Below the pieces are notes generated by a model that did no database searches, had not been told where the DNA came from, and saw only the letters and a list, made by a program, of their open reading frames with translations. The position numbers and the translations under genes were made by a program. Source: Polyangiaceae bacterium (GTDB lineage: Bacteria > Myxococcota_A > Polyangia > Polyangiales > Polyangiaceae). Taken from it: 64,000 nt of DNA. Positions 33,608 to 43,100 of the stretch are shown here, one piece after another (position 1 is the first letter of the stretch; every line of letters begins with the position of its first letter). The stretch lies in NCBI GenBank assembly GCA_020633205.1, contig JACKEB010000024.1, positions 1 through 64,000 of the forward strand, read 5' to 3'.

Positions 33608-34531
33608 ATGCAGAACATCTCGGCACAACTCGAACAGATCAACCTTCGGCTCAGCACTCTGAGTCATCAGATGCAGGTGCTCGCTGACCGTCAGCGTGAG
33701 CGCGACGAGCTGCTAGAGGAGATGAAGCCCATTCTCAAAGAGGTCATGAAAGGCGGAACCGAACGCCTCGCGGACCTGGAGGAACGGGGCTACTTCACCT
33801 TCGCAAGGGAGGGACTGCGCGCTCTTGACCGCGTCGTTCAGGCCTACTCCGAAGACGACGTGCGAGCCCTTGGCGACAACATCGTCCGCATCATGGATAC
33901 CGTGAGGAACCTCACTCAACCAGAAGTGCTGGAGATCCTCAACGACGCTAGCGACGTGGTGCAGCAATCAGAGCAGCTTGAGCCAACCGGGGTGTTCGGG
34001 ATGATGCGCGCGAGTCGCGACGACGACGTGCGCCAAGGCATGGCCGTCCTACTCGGGGTGCTCCGGCAGGTCGGCCGCGGAGTGAAACGGCTTTCTGACG
34101 CGGAAAACAACGAACGACGTCCCAAGCCGACTCGCGCGAGCGCTCCAGCTAGGCCCGCCGCGGAAGTGCGAGCAGCACCCAAGTCGGCGGAGCGAGCGCC
34201 GGTTCCACCGGTCGTTGCCCCGCGAACAATGCAGATCGACGGCGTCGCCTTCGACAGCAATGGTTTCCTAGCGGATCCAAATCAGTGGACACCAGAGCTG
34301 GCGACAGCAATCGCAAGCGCTGAGGGCCTCACGGAGCTGAGCGAGCGCCACTGGCAAGCCATCAACTGGGCGCGCAATGACTTCCTCAGCCAGGGTCAGT
34401 CGCCGAACATCAGGCGGATCACCATGGGCTCCGGTGTTCCGACCAAGGAACTCTATGCGCTATTCCCCAGGGCACCAGGCATGACGGTCGCCCGTGTCGC
34501 TGGCATTCCGAAACCCGTCGGCTGCATCTGA
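33608..34531 (+). CDS. DUF1641-TusE/DsrC fusion protein
   Basis: A 307-residue fusion. Residues 1-165 hold a coiled/helical DUF1641-like region (LADLEERGYFTFAREGLRALDRVVQAYSEDDVRALG), a family usually found beside SQR genes. A Pro/Ala/Arg linker spans about 165-205. Residues 208-307 are a DsrC/TusE domain: GFLADPNQWTPELATAIASAEGLTELSERHWQAINWARNDF, and the C-terminal arm PKPVGCI with penultimate Cys 306. The second DsrC Cys (eleven residues earlier) is Ala 295, so the arm is TusE-like with a single Cys. It lies four bases after SQR, so the two are translated together. Confidence 0.85.
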   Translation: MQNISAQLEQINLRLSTLSHQMQVLADRQRERDELLEEMKPILKEVMKGGTERLADLEERGYFTFAREGLRALDRVVQAYSEDDVRALGDNIVRIMDTVRNLTQPEVLEILNDASDVVQQSEQLEPTGVFGMMRASRDDDVRQGMAVLLGVLRQVGRGVKRLSDAENNERRPKPTRASAPARPAAEVRAAPKSAERAPVPPVVAPRTMQIDGVAFDSNGFLADPNQWTPELATAIASAEGLTELSERHWQAINWARNDFLSQGQSPNIRRITMGSGVPTKELYALFPRAPGMTVARVAGIPKPVGCI

Positions 34532-34580
34532 ACTGCGATCGCCGCGAATGACGCGGCCCAAGCACCCTCTGGAGGCAATC

Positions 34581-35054
34581 ATGCCCTACCCGCAAGAAGA
34601 CAGAAAAATCGCGCTGATTTGCGCCAAGGGCGGGCTCGACGAAGCCTACCCAGCCCTCATCCTGGCAAACGCCGCCCGCGCGTCGGGTATCGAGGCGACT
34701 ATCTTCTTCACGTTCTATGGTTTGGACGTGGTGACAGAGAAGAAGGTCGATCACCTGCACGTCAACATGACCGGCAATCCATCGAGCCCGATGCCCACCA
34801 TGGTCGCAGGTCTTCCGGGCATGGAGCGCCTAGCCGCGAACATGATGAAGAAGAAGATGGACGAGCTCGAGCTACCCGGCGCTCGCGAGATGCTCGAGAT
34901 GCTGAGCGACGCCGGTTGTCGGCTGTACGCCTGTGAACTGGCGATGAAGATGTTTCAGCTCCAGCGCGACGACTTGATCCCTCAAGTCGAAGACGTGATC
35001 ACAGCCACGGACTTCTACGAGAAGACGGTCGGCGCGCAGATCGTCTTCATCTAG
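34581..35054 (+). CDS. DsrE/DsrF family sulfur-carrier-like protein
   Basis: A 157-residue protein of the DsrE fold. N-terminus KIALICAKGGLDEAYPALILANAARASGIEATIFFTFYGLDVVT, then a C-terminal segment ML SDAGCRLYACELAMKMF with two Cys near 120, matches the DsrE2/peroxiredoxin-like family in which a Cys carries persulfide. ATG 34581 follows GGAGG. It is the third gene of the sulfide operon, and together the three suggest sulfide oxidation with persulfide transfer to the TusE-like Cys. The last step is inference. Confidence 0.85.
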   Translation: MPYPQEDRKIALICAKGGLDEAYPALILANAARASGIEATIFFTFYGLDVVTEKKVDHLHVNMTGNPSSPMPTMVAGLPGMERLAANMMKKKMDELELPGAREMLEMLSDAGCRLYACELAMKMFQLQRDDLIPQVEDVITATDFYEKTVGAQIVFI

Positions 35055-35080
35055 CGACGCGGGCGGGCAAGAGCCGCGCT

Positions 35081-35995
35081 TCAGTACATGAAGTCGTCGG
35101 CGCCGTCAGTCACAGTGACGTAGACCAGCGTGTCTGCCTTGTAGGTGGAGTCCAGCGTGGAGTACGCCTGAAACACTGCGTCCCTGTGCTGGTCGTTGTA
35201 CGCGAGGATGTGCAGGATTTGCTTCTGCCAGTGATCGGCCGGAGCGGCGTTCGCGCTGGAGAGCGGGATGTCACCAAGCTTCTTTTGCAACAGGCTCAGC
35301 GCGTCCGCCTCGCTATACGTGCTTCCCGCCGGAAATGCGAAGGCGCGGGTCACGCTGACACCAACCTTGTAGCCGTCGATCTCCACCAGGATGTCCGTCT
35401 TCTTCCCGCCAGGGTCCTGATAGACGATTTCAGTCTCGGTTTTGAGCAGCGTCGCAAGCTCGCAGCGGTAGAGCACCTCGTAGCTGAACACTTCCGAGTA
35501 GAGTGAGTTGCCGCCCAGGTTGCCAGCGTCGTAGACGTACTTCCCGCCTGTGCTGAGCAGATCGTAGCTGAAGGCGTCCATTCCAAAGTCAAGGTGGGTC
35601 TCGAAGGAGAAGGGATCGGGGGAGAGGATCTCCTCGGAGTCGATGGGGCCGCAGTCTCCGCTGATGGTGCCGAACCCAGGCAGGGGCACGTCCCCGGTTC
35701 CTCCGGTTCCACCGGTCGATCCCGCGGTGCCTCCGCTCGCCGCGCCTGAGCTGCCGCCGCTCCCGGCCGCTGCGCCGCTGCCTCCACTGCCAGCTGAGTT
35801 CCCCCCGGCTGCCCCTCCAGAGCCAGCTGAACTTCCTCCGGCGCCGGCTACGCCACCCACACCGCCAGCTGATTGCCCTGCGGAACCGCTAACGCCAGCG
35901 CTGCCGGCGTTACCACCGTCCGTTGACGGATCGTCTCCACAGCCCGCGAGAACCAAGGCACCGACGGTGACCCAAAGCGAAAGCCGAACCTGCAT
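35081..35995 (-). CDS. Gly/Ser/Ala-rich lipoprotein
   Basis: A 304-residue exported protein with a lipobox (VLAGC) at about residue 18. A linker of about 80 residues is rich in Gly, Ser, Ala and Thr (AGSGGSGAAAGSGGSSGAAS). The C-terminal domain of about 195 residues begins with LPGFGTISGDCGPID and contains a beta-rich core, for example KKTDILVEIDGYKVGVSVTRAF, followed by a helix around ADALSLLQKKLGDIPLS. It is not recognised. The domain looks globular and may be surface-exposed. The ATG at 35995 is the only reasonable start. It is convergent with the sulfur operon, 26 bases away. Confidence 0.8.
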   Translation of the reverse strand: MQVRLSLWVTVGALVLAGCGDDPSTDGGNAGSAGVSGSAGQSAGGVGGVAGAGGSSAGSGGAAGGNSAGSGGSGAAAGSGGSSGAASGGTAGSTGGTGGTGDVPLPGFGTISGDCGPIDSEEILSPDPFSFETHLDFGMDAFSYDLLSTGGKYVYDAGNLGGNSLYSEVFSYEVLYRCELATLLKTETEIVYQDPGGKKTDILVEIDGYKVGVSVTRAFAFPAGSTYSEADALSLLQKKLGDIPLSSANAAPADHWQKQILHILAYNDQHRDAVFQAYSTLDSTYKADTLVYVTVTDGADDFMY

Positions 35996-36086
35996 CGGGC
36001 AAAGCTAGCGCTCGACGCGGATCAGTTCAACGGACAGCGAGTCGGTGCGATGTTCGTCACTGGCAAGTCTGGTTTTCGATGCAGCT

Positions 36087-36941
36087 TCAAGCCTTCGGCG
36101 GAACGGCTTCGATGCTCAACGCAGCCAAGTCCAGCGCGCCGTGCCCAGCCTGGATCAGCGACTCCATACGCTCAGCAATGCCTGGCAACACGCAGAGCGT
36201 GGCGTCCCCGGCTGTCTCTTGCATCAGCCGTACATCCTTGCGCGCCATGGTCAGCTCGAAGCTCGGGTCGTACTTGCCCGCCGCCATGTTGGCGCCTCGG
36301 TAGGTGAGCGTGCCCACCGGATTGAAATGGGTGAACAGCTGCTGGGCCTCCGTCGGCTCGATCCCCAGCTGCTGGGCCATGGTGAGCACGTCTGCGAGCG
36401 CACCCGTGATCCCGATGATCATCGCATTTCCGAAGAGCTTGTAAGCGGCAGCGAGGTCTGCCCGCTCCCCCAGGTACAACACCTTGCCTGTCATCTGCTT
36501 CAAGGCGGGTTCCGCCGCGGTGAACGTAGCTTGCGGCCCCGCAGCGAGCATCATGCCTCCCGCCTGACGGCACATGGCGGGCGACATGAACACCGGCGCG
36601 TGAAGGTAGCGAACGCCCAGCTCCGCCAAGCGGGCCGCGCGCTTTGCCGTACCCGCGGGTGACGCGGTCGTATGGTCAATCAGCAGCTTGCCCCGTAGCG
36701 CCTCCAGTGCGGGCTCGAGGCAAGCGTCCACCGCCGAGTCGTCGCTCATCACCACATGCACTCGAGTGGCCCCGTCGACAGCAGCCTGGACGCTATCGCT
36801 CACGCTCACCTGCGGGCCGGCGAGGGCCTCCGCCTTCGAGCGAGTGCGATTGAAGACGCGAAGCGTCTCGCCTCGTTCGGCCGCCGCGGCAATCAAGCCA
36901 CCACCAATCAACCCGGTACCAATGAATGCGATGTGCGCCAT
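36087..36941 (-). CDS. NAD(P)-dependent beta-hydroxyacid dehydrogenase family
   Basis: A 284-residue oxidoreductase. The N-terminus AFIGTGLIGGGLIAAAAERGETLRVFNRTRSKAEAL is the Rossmann dinucleotide motif with an Arg-Thr typical of NADP preference. Later, DHTTASPAGTAKRAARLAELGVRYLHAPVF and the catalytic Lys region AAYKLFGNAMI match 3-hydroxyisobutyrate and related beta-hydroxyacid dehydrogenases. The length is typical. Substrate is unknown. The ATG at 36941 follows AGGG. There is no obvious metabolic partner nearby. Confidence 0.9.
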   Translation of the reverse strand: MAHIAFIGTGLIGGGLIAAAAERGETLRVFNRTRSKAEALAGPQVSVSDSVQAAVDGATRVHVVMSDDSAVDACLEPALEALRGKLLIDHTTASPAGTAKRAARLAELGVRYLHAPVFMSPAMCRQAGGMMLAAGPQATFTAAEPALKQMTGKVLYLGERADLAAAYKLFGNAMIIGITGALADVLTMAQQLGIEPTEAQQLFTHFNPVGTLTYRGANMAAGKYDPSFELTMARKDVRLMQETAGDATLCVLPGIAERMESLIQAGHGALDLAALSIEAVPPKA

Positions 36942-37071
36942 ACGTCGCACCCTACGCGCCGGAACGTGGGATGTACAGCGATCGCAGATCCGATTCCGTG
37001 CGGCAAGATCAGGCGACAGACTGCCCGAGCAAACACTCGAGCCTAAATCGCAGTCGGCCGAGACTCCCCAC

Positions 37072-38061
37072 CTAAGCCATCAGCCAGGCGCCAAAGGCAG
37101 CCGCGAGAGGCACCGTCAGGTTGTCGTCCAGGCGACGCGAGAACAACTCCGCGAGTCCTCCGCAGACGGCAGAGCCGAGAGCGATGCGGAGCGCGTGGGG
37201 TGTCCCTGGATAGAAGATGGCGAGTACCGCCCAGGCGCTGAGGGCCCCGAACACCACGAAGGTGAGAGAACCTTCGAGGGAGCGCCCGTGGACCAAGCGG
37301 ATGCGGCCGATGCGCCTTCCGACGAGACCCGCGGCAGGATCGGCGAAGGCCAACACCGTGACCGCGATCGCGCACATCCAGGGCTGCGCGAAGAACGCGA
37401 GGAGCACCAACGCGGTGGCGTACCAGGTCGCGCTGTTGATGCGATGCGCCTCGTGGGGGTGTGCCACTCGGCTGAACAGGCCCATCAAGAGACGGTTCGC
37501 GCGGGGGCTGACCCGCCGCATGGTCTCCATCACGAACGCGCTCATGAAGAACGCTGACGCCAGGTAGGGAACCCAATCGGTGAGCCACACCGCGCAAGCC
37601 AATGCCGCGAGCCCTGAACCCGTATGGAAAACTGAGCGATGCCAGTTGGTCGGCCTGAGACTCGGCACGTGCACCGCGTGCAAGCGCAGCACGCGAGCCA
37701 GCGCTTCGTATGCAGGAAGCAGACTGGCGCGCAGCTCGCCCCAGCGCTCTCGGGAAATCTCACCGCGGTCGCTGAGCGACTTCAACGTCACGGCGAGCTG
37801 GGCGATGCGCACCCTGAGTTCGGACTCGGCTTCCGCCGTCCCTGCTTCTAGCCCGAAGCGGATCTCCGACGCGTCCATGGGGTTCACGGACTCGTTCACG
37901 ACGGCTTCCCCAATACGCTCCAGTTCGTCGCCTAGGCTGACCAGTTTCGCGCTGAGGCGCTCGGCCATCTCGCGGCGGAATCGGACTGGGTCGAGCTCAC
38001 GCAGAGTCTCGTAGAGCTCGATGACGTGAGGAGCGGCGGTGGCTGCGAGTGTTGCGGTCAT
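37072..38061 (-). CDS. Dolichol kinase / phosphatidate cytidylyltransferase-like membrane protein
   Basis: A 329-residue protein. Residues 1-150 are a soluble helical region (VIELYETLRELDPVRFRREMAERL and later EISRERWGELRASLL). From about 160 the hydrophobic CTP-transferase-like or dolichol-kinase-like domain begins, with FADPAAGLVGRRIGRIRLVHGRSLEGSLTFVVFG and the C-terminal DDNLTVPLAAAFGAW, as in the polyprenol kinase family. It probably acts on isoprenoid or lipid alcohols in the membrane. No functional partner is evident. ATG 38061 is a weak start. It is downstream of, and on the same strand as, the transglutaminase fusion. Confidence 0.78.
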   Translation of the reverse strand: MTATLAATAAPHVIELYETLRELDPVRFRREMAERLSAKLVSLGDELERIGEAVVNESVNPMDASEIRFGLEAGTAEAESELRVRIAQLAVTLKSLSDRGEISRERWGELRASLLPAYEALARVLRLHAVHVPSLRPTNWHRSVFHTGSGLAALACAVWLTDWVPYLASAFFMSAFVMETMRRVSPRANRLLMGLFSRVAHPHEAHRINSATWYATALVLLAFFAQPWMCAIAVTVLAFADPAAGLVGRRIGRIRLVHGRSLEGSLTFVVFGALSAWAVLAIFYPGTPHALRIALGSAVCGGLAELFSRRLDDNLTVPLAAAFGAWLMA

Positions 38062-38128
38062 CGTCGGTGGAAGGGAGGGAGAACCTGATGGTCTTAGTGT
38101 CGGGGGACGGACGCTTCAGTCATGGTTC

Positions 38129-38145
38129 GGTCACAAGCCGTGACC
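38129..38145. promoter_or_regulatory. GGTCAC-N5-GTGACC palindrome in an intergenic gap
   Basis: A perfect 6-bp inverted repeat with 5-base spacer in the 132-base gap between the transglutaminase fusion stop and the dolichol-kinase-like gene start. It could be an operator for the latter or a short terminator. Evidence is only symmetry. Confidence 0.35.
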
Positions 38146-38193
38146 TCGACGCTCCTGGCGGTTCCGCTGCAGTACGGCCGCCGTTCCTGCTCG

Positions 38194-40002
38194 CTACATC
38201 CCCTGCGACTGCATGCCTGATTGCGTACTCATGAACTGCATCTGCAACTGCTCCGCGTCGACTTGTACACCGACGGTCAGGCTCTCCCCTCCCCCCCCCC
38301 GCAGCAAAGTGCCGGAAGTGGGGGTGGCGTCCTGATAATTACGCCCACACGCAACCCGGATGTGGTCCAGGTTCGCGATGCAACCGTTGGTCGGGTCGAA
38401 GCCGCGCCAGCCTACGTACGGCAAATACAGCTCCGCCCAGGCGTGAGAAGCGTCGGACTGCTGCTTGTTCTCGTAGTCGCCGCCTGTATAGATGTATCCC
38501 ACACGGTAACGGGCCGGGATGTTCAGCAGCCGGGCCAGGCAGATGAAGAGGTTCGCGAAATCCTGGCACACTCCTTGTCGGGATCGGTAGACGTCCCAGG
38601 GCGTGGTGGCCAACGTCGTCGAACCCGACGCGTAGCGAAAGTCGCGATAGATGGTCTGGTTCATGTCCCGCAGCGTCTCGTCCAGGTCGTAGTCCTGACG
38701 CTCGGCAAAGCTCATCGCGAACTCTGATAGCTCTCGCAGCTGCACCTCGGGCAGCTCCGCAGGCAGCAGATAGGGCACCATCATCTGGCGCTGCCACGGC
38801 ATCCAAACCAGCGGAATGGACGCACGGCGCGAAGGGGCCCACAGATCGGGCTCACGCGCGAGCTCGATCTTCGCCTTCGAGACGAGTCGGAGCTCGGAGT
38901 AAGGATGCTCGAAGTCCACTCCAACGACCACGTTTCCAAACACATCTTCGTAGCGACGAAATTTTCCCTGGGGAAATATTTCCAAGTCGTACTCCAGGAG
39001 CCTCTGGCGCGAGTCGTGCACCGGCTCGAGGCGAAAGACGTGAGTGGAGCGTTCGACAGGCGACGCATAGCGATAGATCGTTTCGTGACGCACCCAGAGG
39101 ACCCGCGAGGGAGCGGTTGGCGCCAAGCTGGGCCCGGGAGGTGCGCTCATCACTCCTTGGGCTGCGAGGGCGGGGGGCGGCGCGTTTCCGTTCACCCAGC
39201 CAACCAGCTGAGGATCACTCGACCAAATCACCGCGCCCCGTCGGGAAACCAAGGTGGTGCCCGGCGTCAGGCCCACGAAGTCCAGCCCTTCGAGGGGCGT
39301 GGTTGCGACCAACACCAAGCTGCGGTTCGCCCCCTCCCCCGGCTCGAGACCGAGCTCCAGGAAGCGATTGCTCCACGAAGCTTGACCCACGCTCGGGGGC
39401 ACTCGACGCCCCGCGCTCAACTCGCCAAAGCCCCGAGCATCGCGGTAGGCGATCAAGTCTTCACCATCGCTGAGCAGCAGGTTCGCTGTTCCGAAGCCGT
39501 TGAGTTCGCTCAAGAGCTCGTGGAGCTTTTCCCAACCCACGTCCGCGAGACGACGCGCGCCGAGCTGATCGACTCGATTGAGGAGCCAACAAAAGACTCG
39601 CTCGGAGTTCGTGTGTCCGACGGGTGCGAACACCGCTGGAAGCTCGAGCGCAGCGAGCTTCACCGGATCGAAGTCTCCGGTGTGGGCGAAGACCCAGTCA
39701 CGTCCGCCAAAGCTCCTGCTGAAGGGCAGCGTGTCCTCCTGAGCCACCCGCTTCGCCGCACCGCGCAAGTGACACAGAAACGTCGCCGCGCGAAAGCGAT
39801 CCCAGTCCCGCAGCAGCTCCGTCATCGCGGTCTCCCCGGTTGCGATCGGGTCCTTGATCACCGCAGCGGCGTAGTCCCCCGCTGGGTACCAAGCGAAACC
39901 CCACCCCGAGGGCTGCACCGCTGCATCGTGGCGGGCCCAACCGCTGAGGCGGATGGAAGGCGACGCGACGCCGTCGAAACTCATGCCGAGCAGCTGACTC
40001 AT
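38194..40002 (-). CDS. Degenerate class II glutamine amidotransferase - transglutaminase fusion
   Basis: A 602-residue protein. Residues 1-265 have the class II (YafJ-type) amidotransferase pattern (MSQLLGMSF, GWGFAWY, LPFSRSFGGRDWVFAHTGDFD, GHTNSERVFCWLLNRV). The catalytic Cys at position 2 is Ser, and the oxyanion Asn of AHNG is Thr 108, so glutaminase activity is probably lost or changed. Residues about 315-420 match bacterial transglutaminase N-terminal domains (LWVRHETIYRYASPVERS). The core follows with Cys 479 (GVCQDFA), His 520 (SHAWAELYLP) and Asp 536 (GFDPTNG), all intact. ATG 40002 is chosen at the family start. It is divergent from the transglutaminase-DUF2126 gene. A G10 run lies near the C-terminus. 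Confidence 0.87.
   Translation of the reverse strand: MSQLLGMSFDGVASPSIRLSGWARHDAAVQPSGWGFAWYPAGDYAAAVIKDPIATGETAMTELLRDWDRFRAATFLCHLRGAAKRVAQEDTLPFSRSFGGRDWVFAHTGDFDPVKLAALELPAVFAPVGHTNSERVFCWLLNRVDQLGARRLADVGWEKLHELLSELNGFGTANLLLSDGEDLIAYRDARGFGELSAGRRVPPSVGQASWSNRFLELGLEPGEGANRSLVLVATTPLEGLDFVGLTPGTTLVSRRGAVIWSSDPQLVGWVNGNAPPPALAAQGVMSAPPGPSLAPTAPSRVLWVRHETIYRYASPVERSTHVFRLEPVHDSRQRLLEYDLEIFPQGKFRRYEDVFGNVVVGVDFEHPYSELRLVSKAKIELAREPDLWAPSRRASIPLVWMPWQRQMMVPYLLPAELPEVQLRELSEFAMSFAERQDYDLDETLRDMNQTIYRDFRYASGSTTLATTPWDVYRSRQGVCQDFANLFICLARLLNIPARYRVGYIYTGGDYENKQQSDASHAWAELYLPYVGWRGFDPTNGCIANLDHIRVACGRNYQDATPTSGTLLRGGGGESLTVGVQVDAEQLQMQFMSTQSGMQSQGM
38291..38300. repeat. C10 (coding G10) homopolymer tract near the 3' end of the fusion gene
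   Basis: Ten C on the plus strand encode four Gly (residues 569-572) after the transglutaminase triad. Slippage would change only the last 30 or so residues. Confidence 0.85.
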
Positions 40003-40144
40003 GACTCGTCTTGTACGCGAAACATCCGCGCCACACAGCAAAACAGCGTCGTAACGCAGCCCAGCGCCGCTCTGGCACGGGGGGATCTAGGCCCGCGACC
40101 CCCCTAGTAGTCGCCCCTGCTCTGAGTTACCACCGCGGGGTCTC

Positions 40145-43100
40145 ATGCGAGTTTTGCTGCGTCATCAAACCAAGTACCAGTACGGAAGTCCCGTTGCGCT
40201 AGGGCCCCACATCGTGCGGCTGCGGCCGGCAGCCCACACCCGGGCCACGGTCGAGAGCTACAACCTGCGCCTCGAGCCCGAACCAGGGGTGCGCTGGCAA
40301 CAGGACCCGTGGGGCAATCGCATCGCGCGGCTCTCGTTTTTGAAGGAGCAGCGCATCGAGCAGCTGGAGATCGACGTCGATCTCGCTCTGGATATCCGCC
40401 CGGTCAATCCGTTCGATTTCTTCGTCGACGATCGCTGTGAGAACCTGCCCTTTGCGTACCCAGATGGTTTGGCAGAGGAGCTCGCACCGTTCCTAGCTTC
40501 TCCGCGCGGAAATCTGTTGGACGCCTTCGTCAAGGAGCAACCCGCCGAGGGCAACTTCATCGACTGGTTGGTCGCGCTCAACATGCGGGTTGCCCAGCGC
40601 GTGCAGTACCTGATCCGCATGGATCCAGGCTTGCAGACCTCTGAGGAGACGCTCACCAAGAACTCCGGGAGCTGCCGGGATAGCGCCCAGCTCTTGGTCG
40701 ATGTGTTGCGCGCCAACGGACTCGCAGCGCGCTTCGTCAGCGGCTACCTGATCCAGCTGGCGGATGAAGGCAACATCCCGGATCTCGCGAAGGGGGTGAG
40801 CAGCGACGTCGCGGATCTGCATGCGTGGGCCGAGGTGTATGTCCCCGGCGGTGGATGGATTGGCCTGGACGGCACCAGTGGTTTGTTGTGCGGCGAAGGT
40901 CACATCCCATTGGCCTGCACCGTAAACCCCGAGCTCGCCGCTCCAGTCACCGGCACCGCAGAGCAAGAGGCGCGCGGCTTCGAACACCACATGGAGGTGA
41001 TTCGGCTTGGCCACGAACCACGCCCGCGCAAGCCGTACACCGACGAGCAGTGGGACCAGCTGACCGCCACCGGCGCGAGCGTCGACGAGGCGCTGCGCGC
41101 CCAAGGCATCGATTTGACCACGGGCGGCGAGCCCACGTTCACTTCACGGCTCCACCCGAAGCTTCCCGAGTGGAATACCGAAGCGCTCGGAGAGACCAAA
41201 TGGCAGCAGGGCTTGGTGATGGCCAAGGAGCTCCACAAGCGCTTCGGTGTGGGAGGCTTGGTACAGTACCGCATGGGGAAGCAGTACCCCGGGGAATCGC
41301 TTCCCCGCTGGGCGCTACACCTCATGTGGCGTCGAGACGGCGAGGCGATTTGGCAGAACCCGGAGCGACTGTCGTTCGAGGGCGGTAGCAAAGATCGCAT
41401 CAGCGATGAGCAGCTCGGCCGCGCCGCCCGTCTGCTCGCGTTGATCGGCTCTCACTTGGATTTGCAGATGACTCCGATGGCGGGGTTTGAAGATCCTTGG
41501 CACTTCATTCAACAAGAAGAGAACCTGCCTCTCGACGTCGATCCGCTGAAGGCAGACCTCGACGACCCTGAAGAGCGCAGACGTTTGGCGCGGGTGCTGG
41601 GGCACGGCCTCAAGCGCGAGGTAGGCTTCGCCGCACCGCTCGCTCGCTTCAACGGTGCTTGGCGCACGGGGAGCTGGAGCTTCCGCCGCGGCCACCTATT
41701 CCTGATCCCGGGTGACAGCCCCATGGGACTCCGGCTTCCGCTGGATCGCATCGGCGGCGAGCCGCCCCCCATCGTCGATCCAGACCGCACCGAAGTGACG
41801 CGGGACAGACAGCTAGAGCCTCGCCCGCTGCTCCGCGATGCACACGTGGGAGAGCGCCATATCGGCGCCGAACAACGCATCGGCGATCCGCGCACCGGGA
41901 TCCGCACGGCAGTCTGTGTCGAGCCGCGCGAGAACGTGATGCACGTCTTCCTGCCGCCGGTGCCGACCTGCGAAGACTTCCTCGAGCTGGTGCGGGCTGT
42001 AGAGCTCGCGGCGGCGGAGTGCGATGTCAGGGTGCGAGTCGAGGGCTATCCGCCGCCAAGTGATCCTCGCATCGAGTCTTGTCTGGTCACGCCGGACCCG
42101 GGCGTCATCGAAGTGAACCTCCCTGTCGCGAGGAGCTTCGCCGAATACGGCGCGTTCATGGACACCATCACGGAAGCCGCAAACCACTCGGGGCTGTGCA
42201 TGGAGAAGTACCAGCTCGATGGGCGTGAAGCGGGGAGCGGCGGCGGCAATCACATCACCCTGGGCGGTCCAAGCGCCCTGGAGAGCCCCTTCCTGAAGCA
42301 ACCGCAGCTGCTCGCGAGCCTGTTGCGCTACCTGCAGAACCACCCTTCGTTGTCGTTCCTGTTCACGGGGCTCTTCGTCGGACCCACCTCCCAAGCACCC
42401 CGCCTAGACGAAGCCCGGCTCGATTCGCTGCACGAACTCGAGATGGCCCTGGAACAGATGCCGCTATCTGCGTCGGAGTTCCCCTGGACCGTGGACCGCC
42501 TGTTGCGCAACCTGCTGGTCGACGTCAGCGGAAACCCGCACAGGACCGAGGTTTCGATCGACAAGCTATTCGATCCAGGCGGTCCCGCCGGGCGCCAAGG
42601 CTTGGTCGAGTTCCGGGCATTCGAAATGCCGCCTCACGAGCGCATGGCTGCTGCGCAGGCGCTCCTGATGCGGTCGCTGATTGCGCGCTTTGGCCAGGCT
42701 CCCTACCGCGAAAAATTGGTTCCGTGGGGCACGGCTATTCACGACCGCTTCATGTTGCCCCATTTCATCTGGAACGACTTCCGTGACATCTGCTTCGATC
42801 TCGCACGCCACGGCATCGCGATGGATCCCGAGTGGTACCGCCCGTTCCTGGACTTCCGCTGCCCGAGCGTCGGCCGCTTGCAGCTGGGAGACACGGTGCT
42901 CGAGCTACGCACGGCGCTCGAGCCATGGCCAACACTCGGCGAACAGCCGGCAGGATCGGTGGTCGCTCGCTACGTGGACTCCTCGCTCGAGCGTGTGGAG
43001 GTCAAGCTGCAGGGGCTAGTCGAAGGTCGCCACGTGGTCGCGGTGAACGGCATCGAGCTCCCGTTGTTTCCGAGCGGTACCGTTGGCGAGGGTGTGGCTG

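Noticed and set aside
36688..37557. 289-codon plus-strand frame
   Set aside because: It spans the start of one minus-strand gene and the end of another, with no domain.
40072..40092. Sigma54-like TGGCACG element before the transglutaminase-DUF2126 gene
   Set aside because: The -12 TTGC part is missing at the required spacing.
38905..40107. 400-codon plus-strand frame
   Set aside because: It lies opposite the transglutaminase fusion gene, whose motifs are clear.
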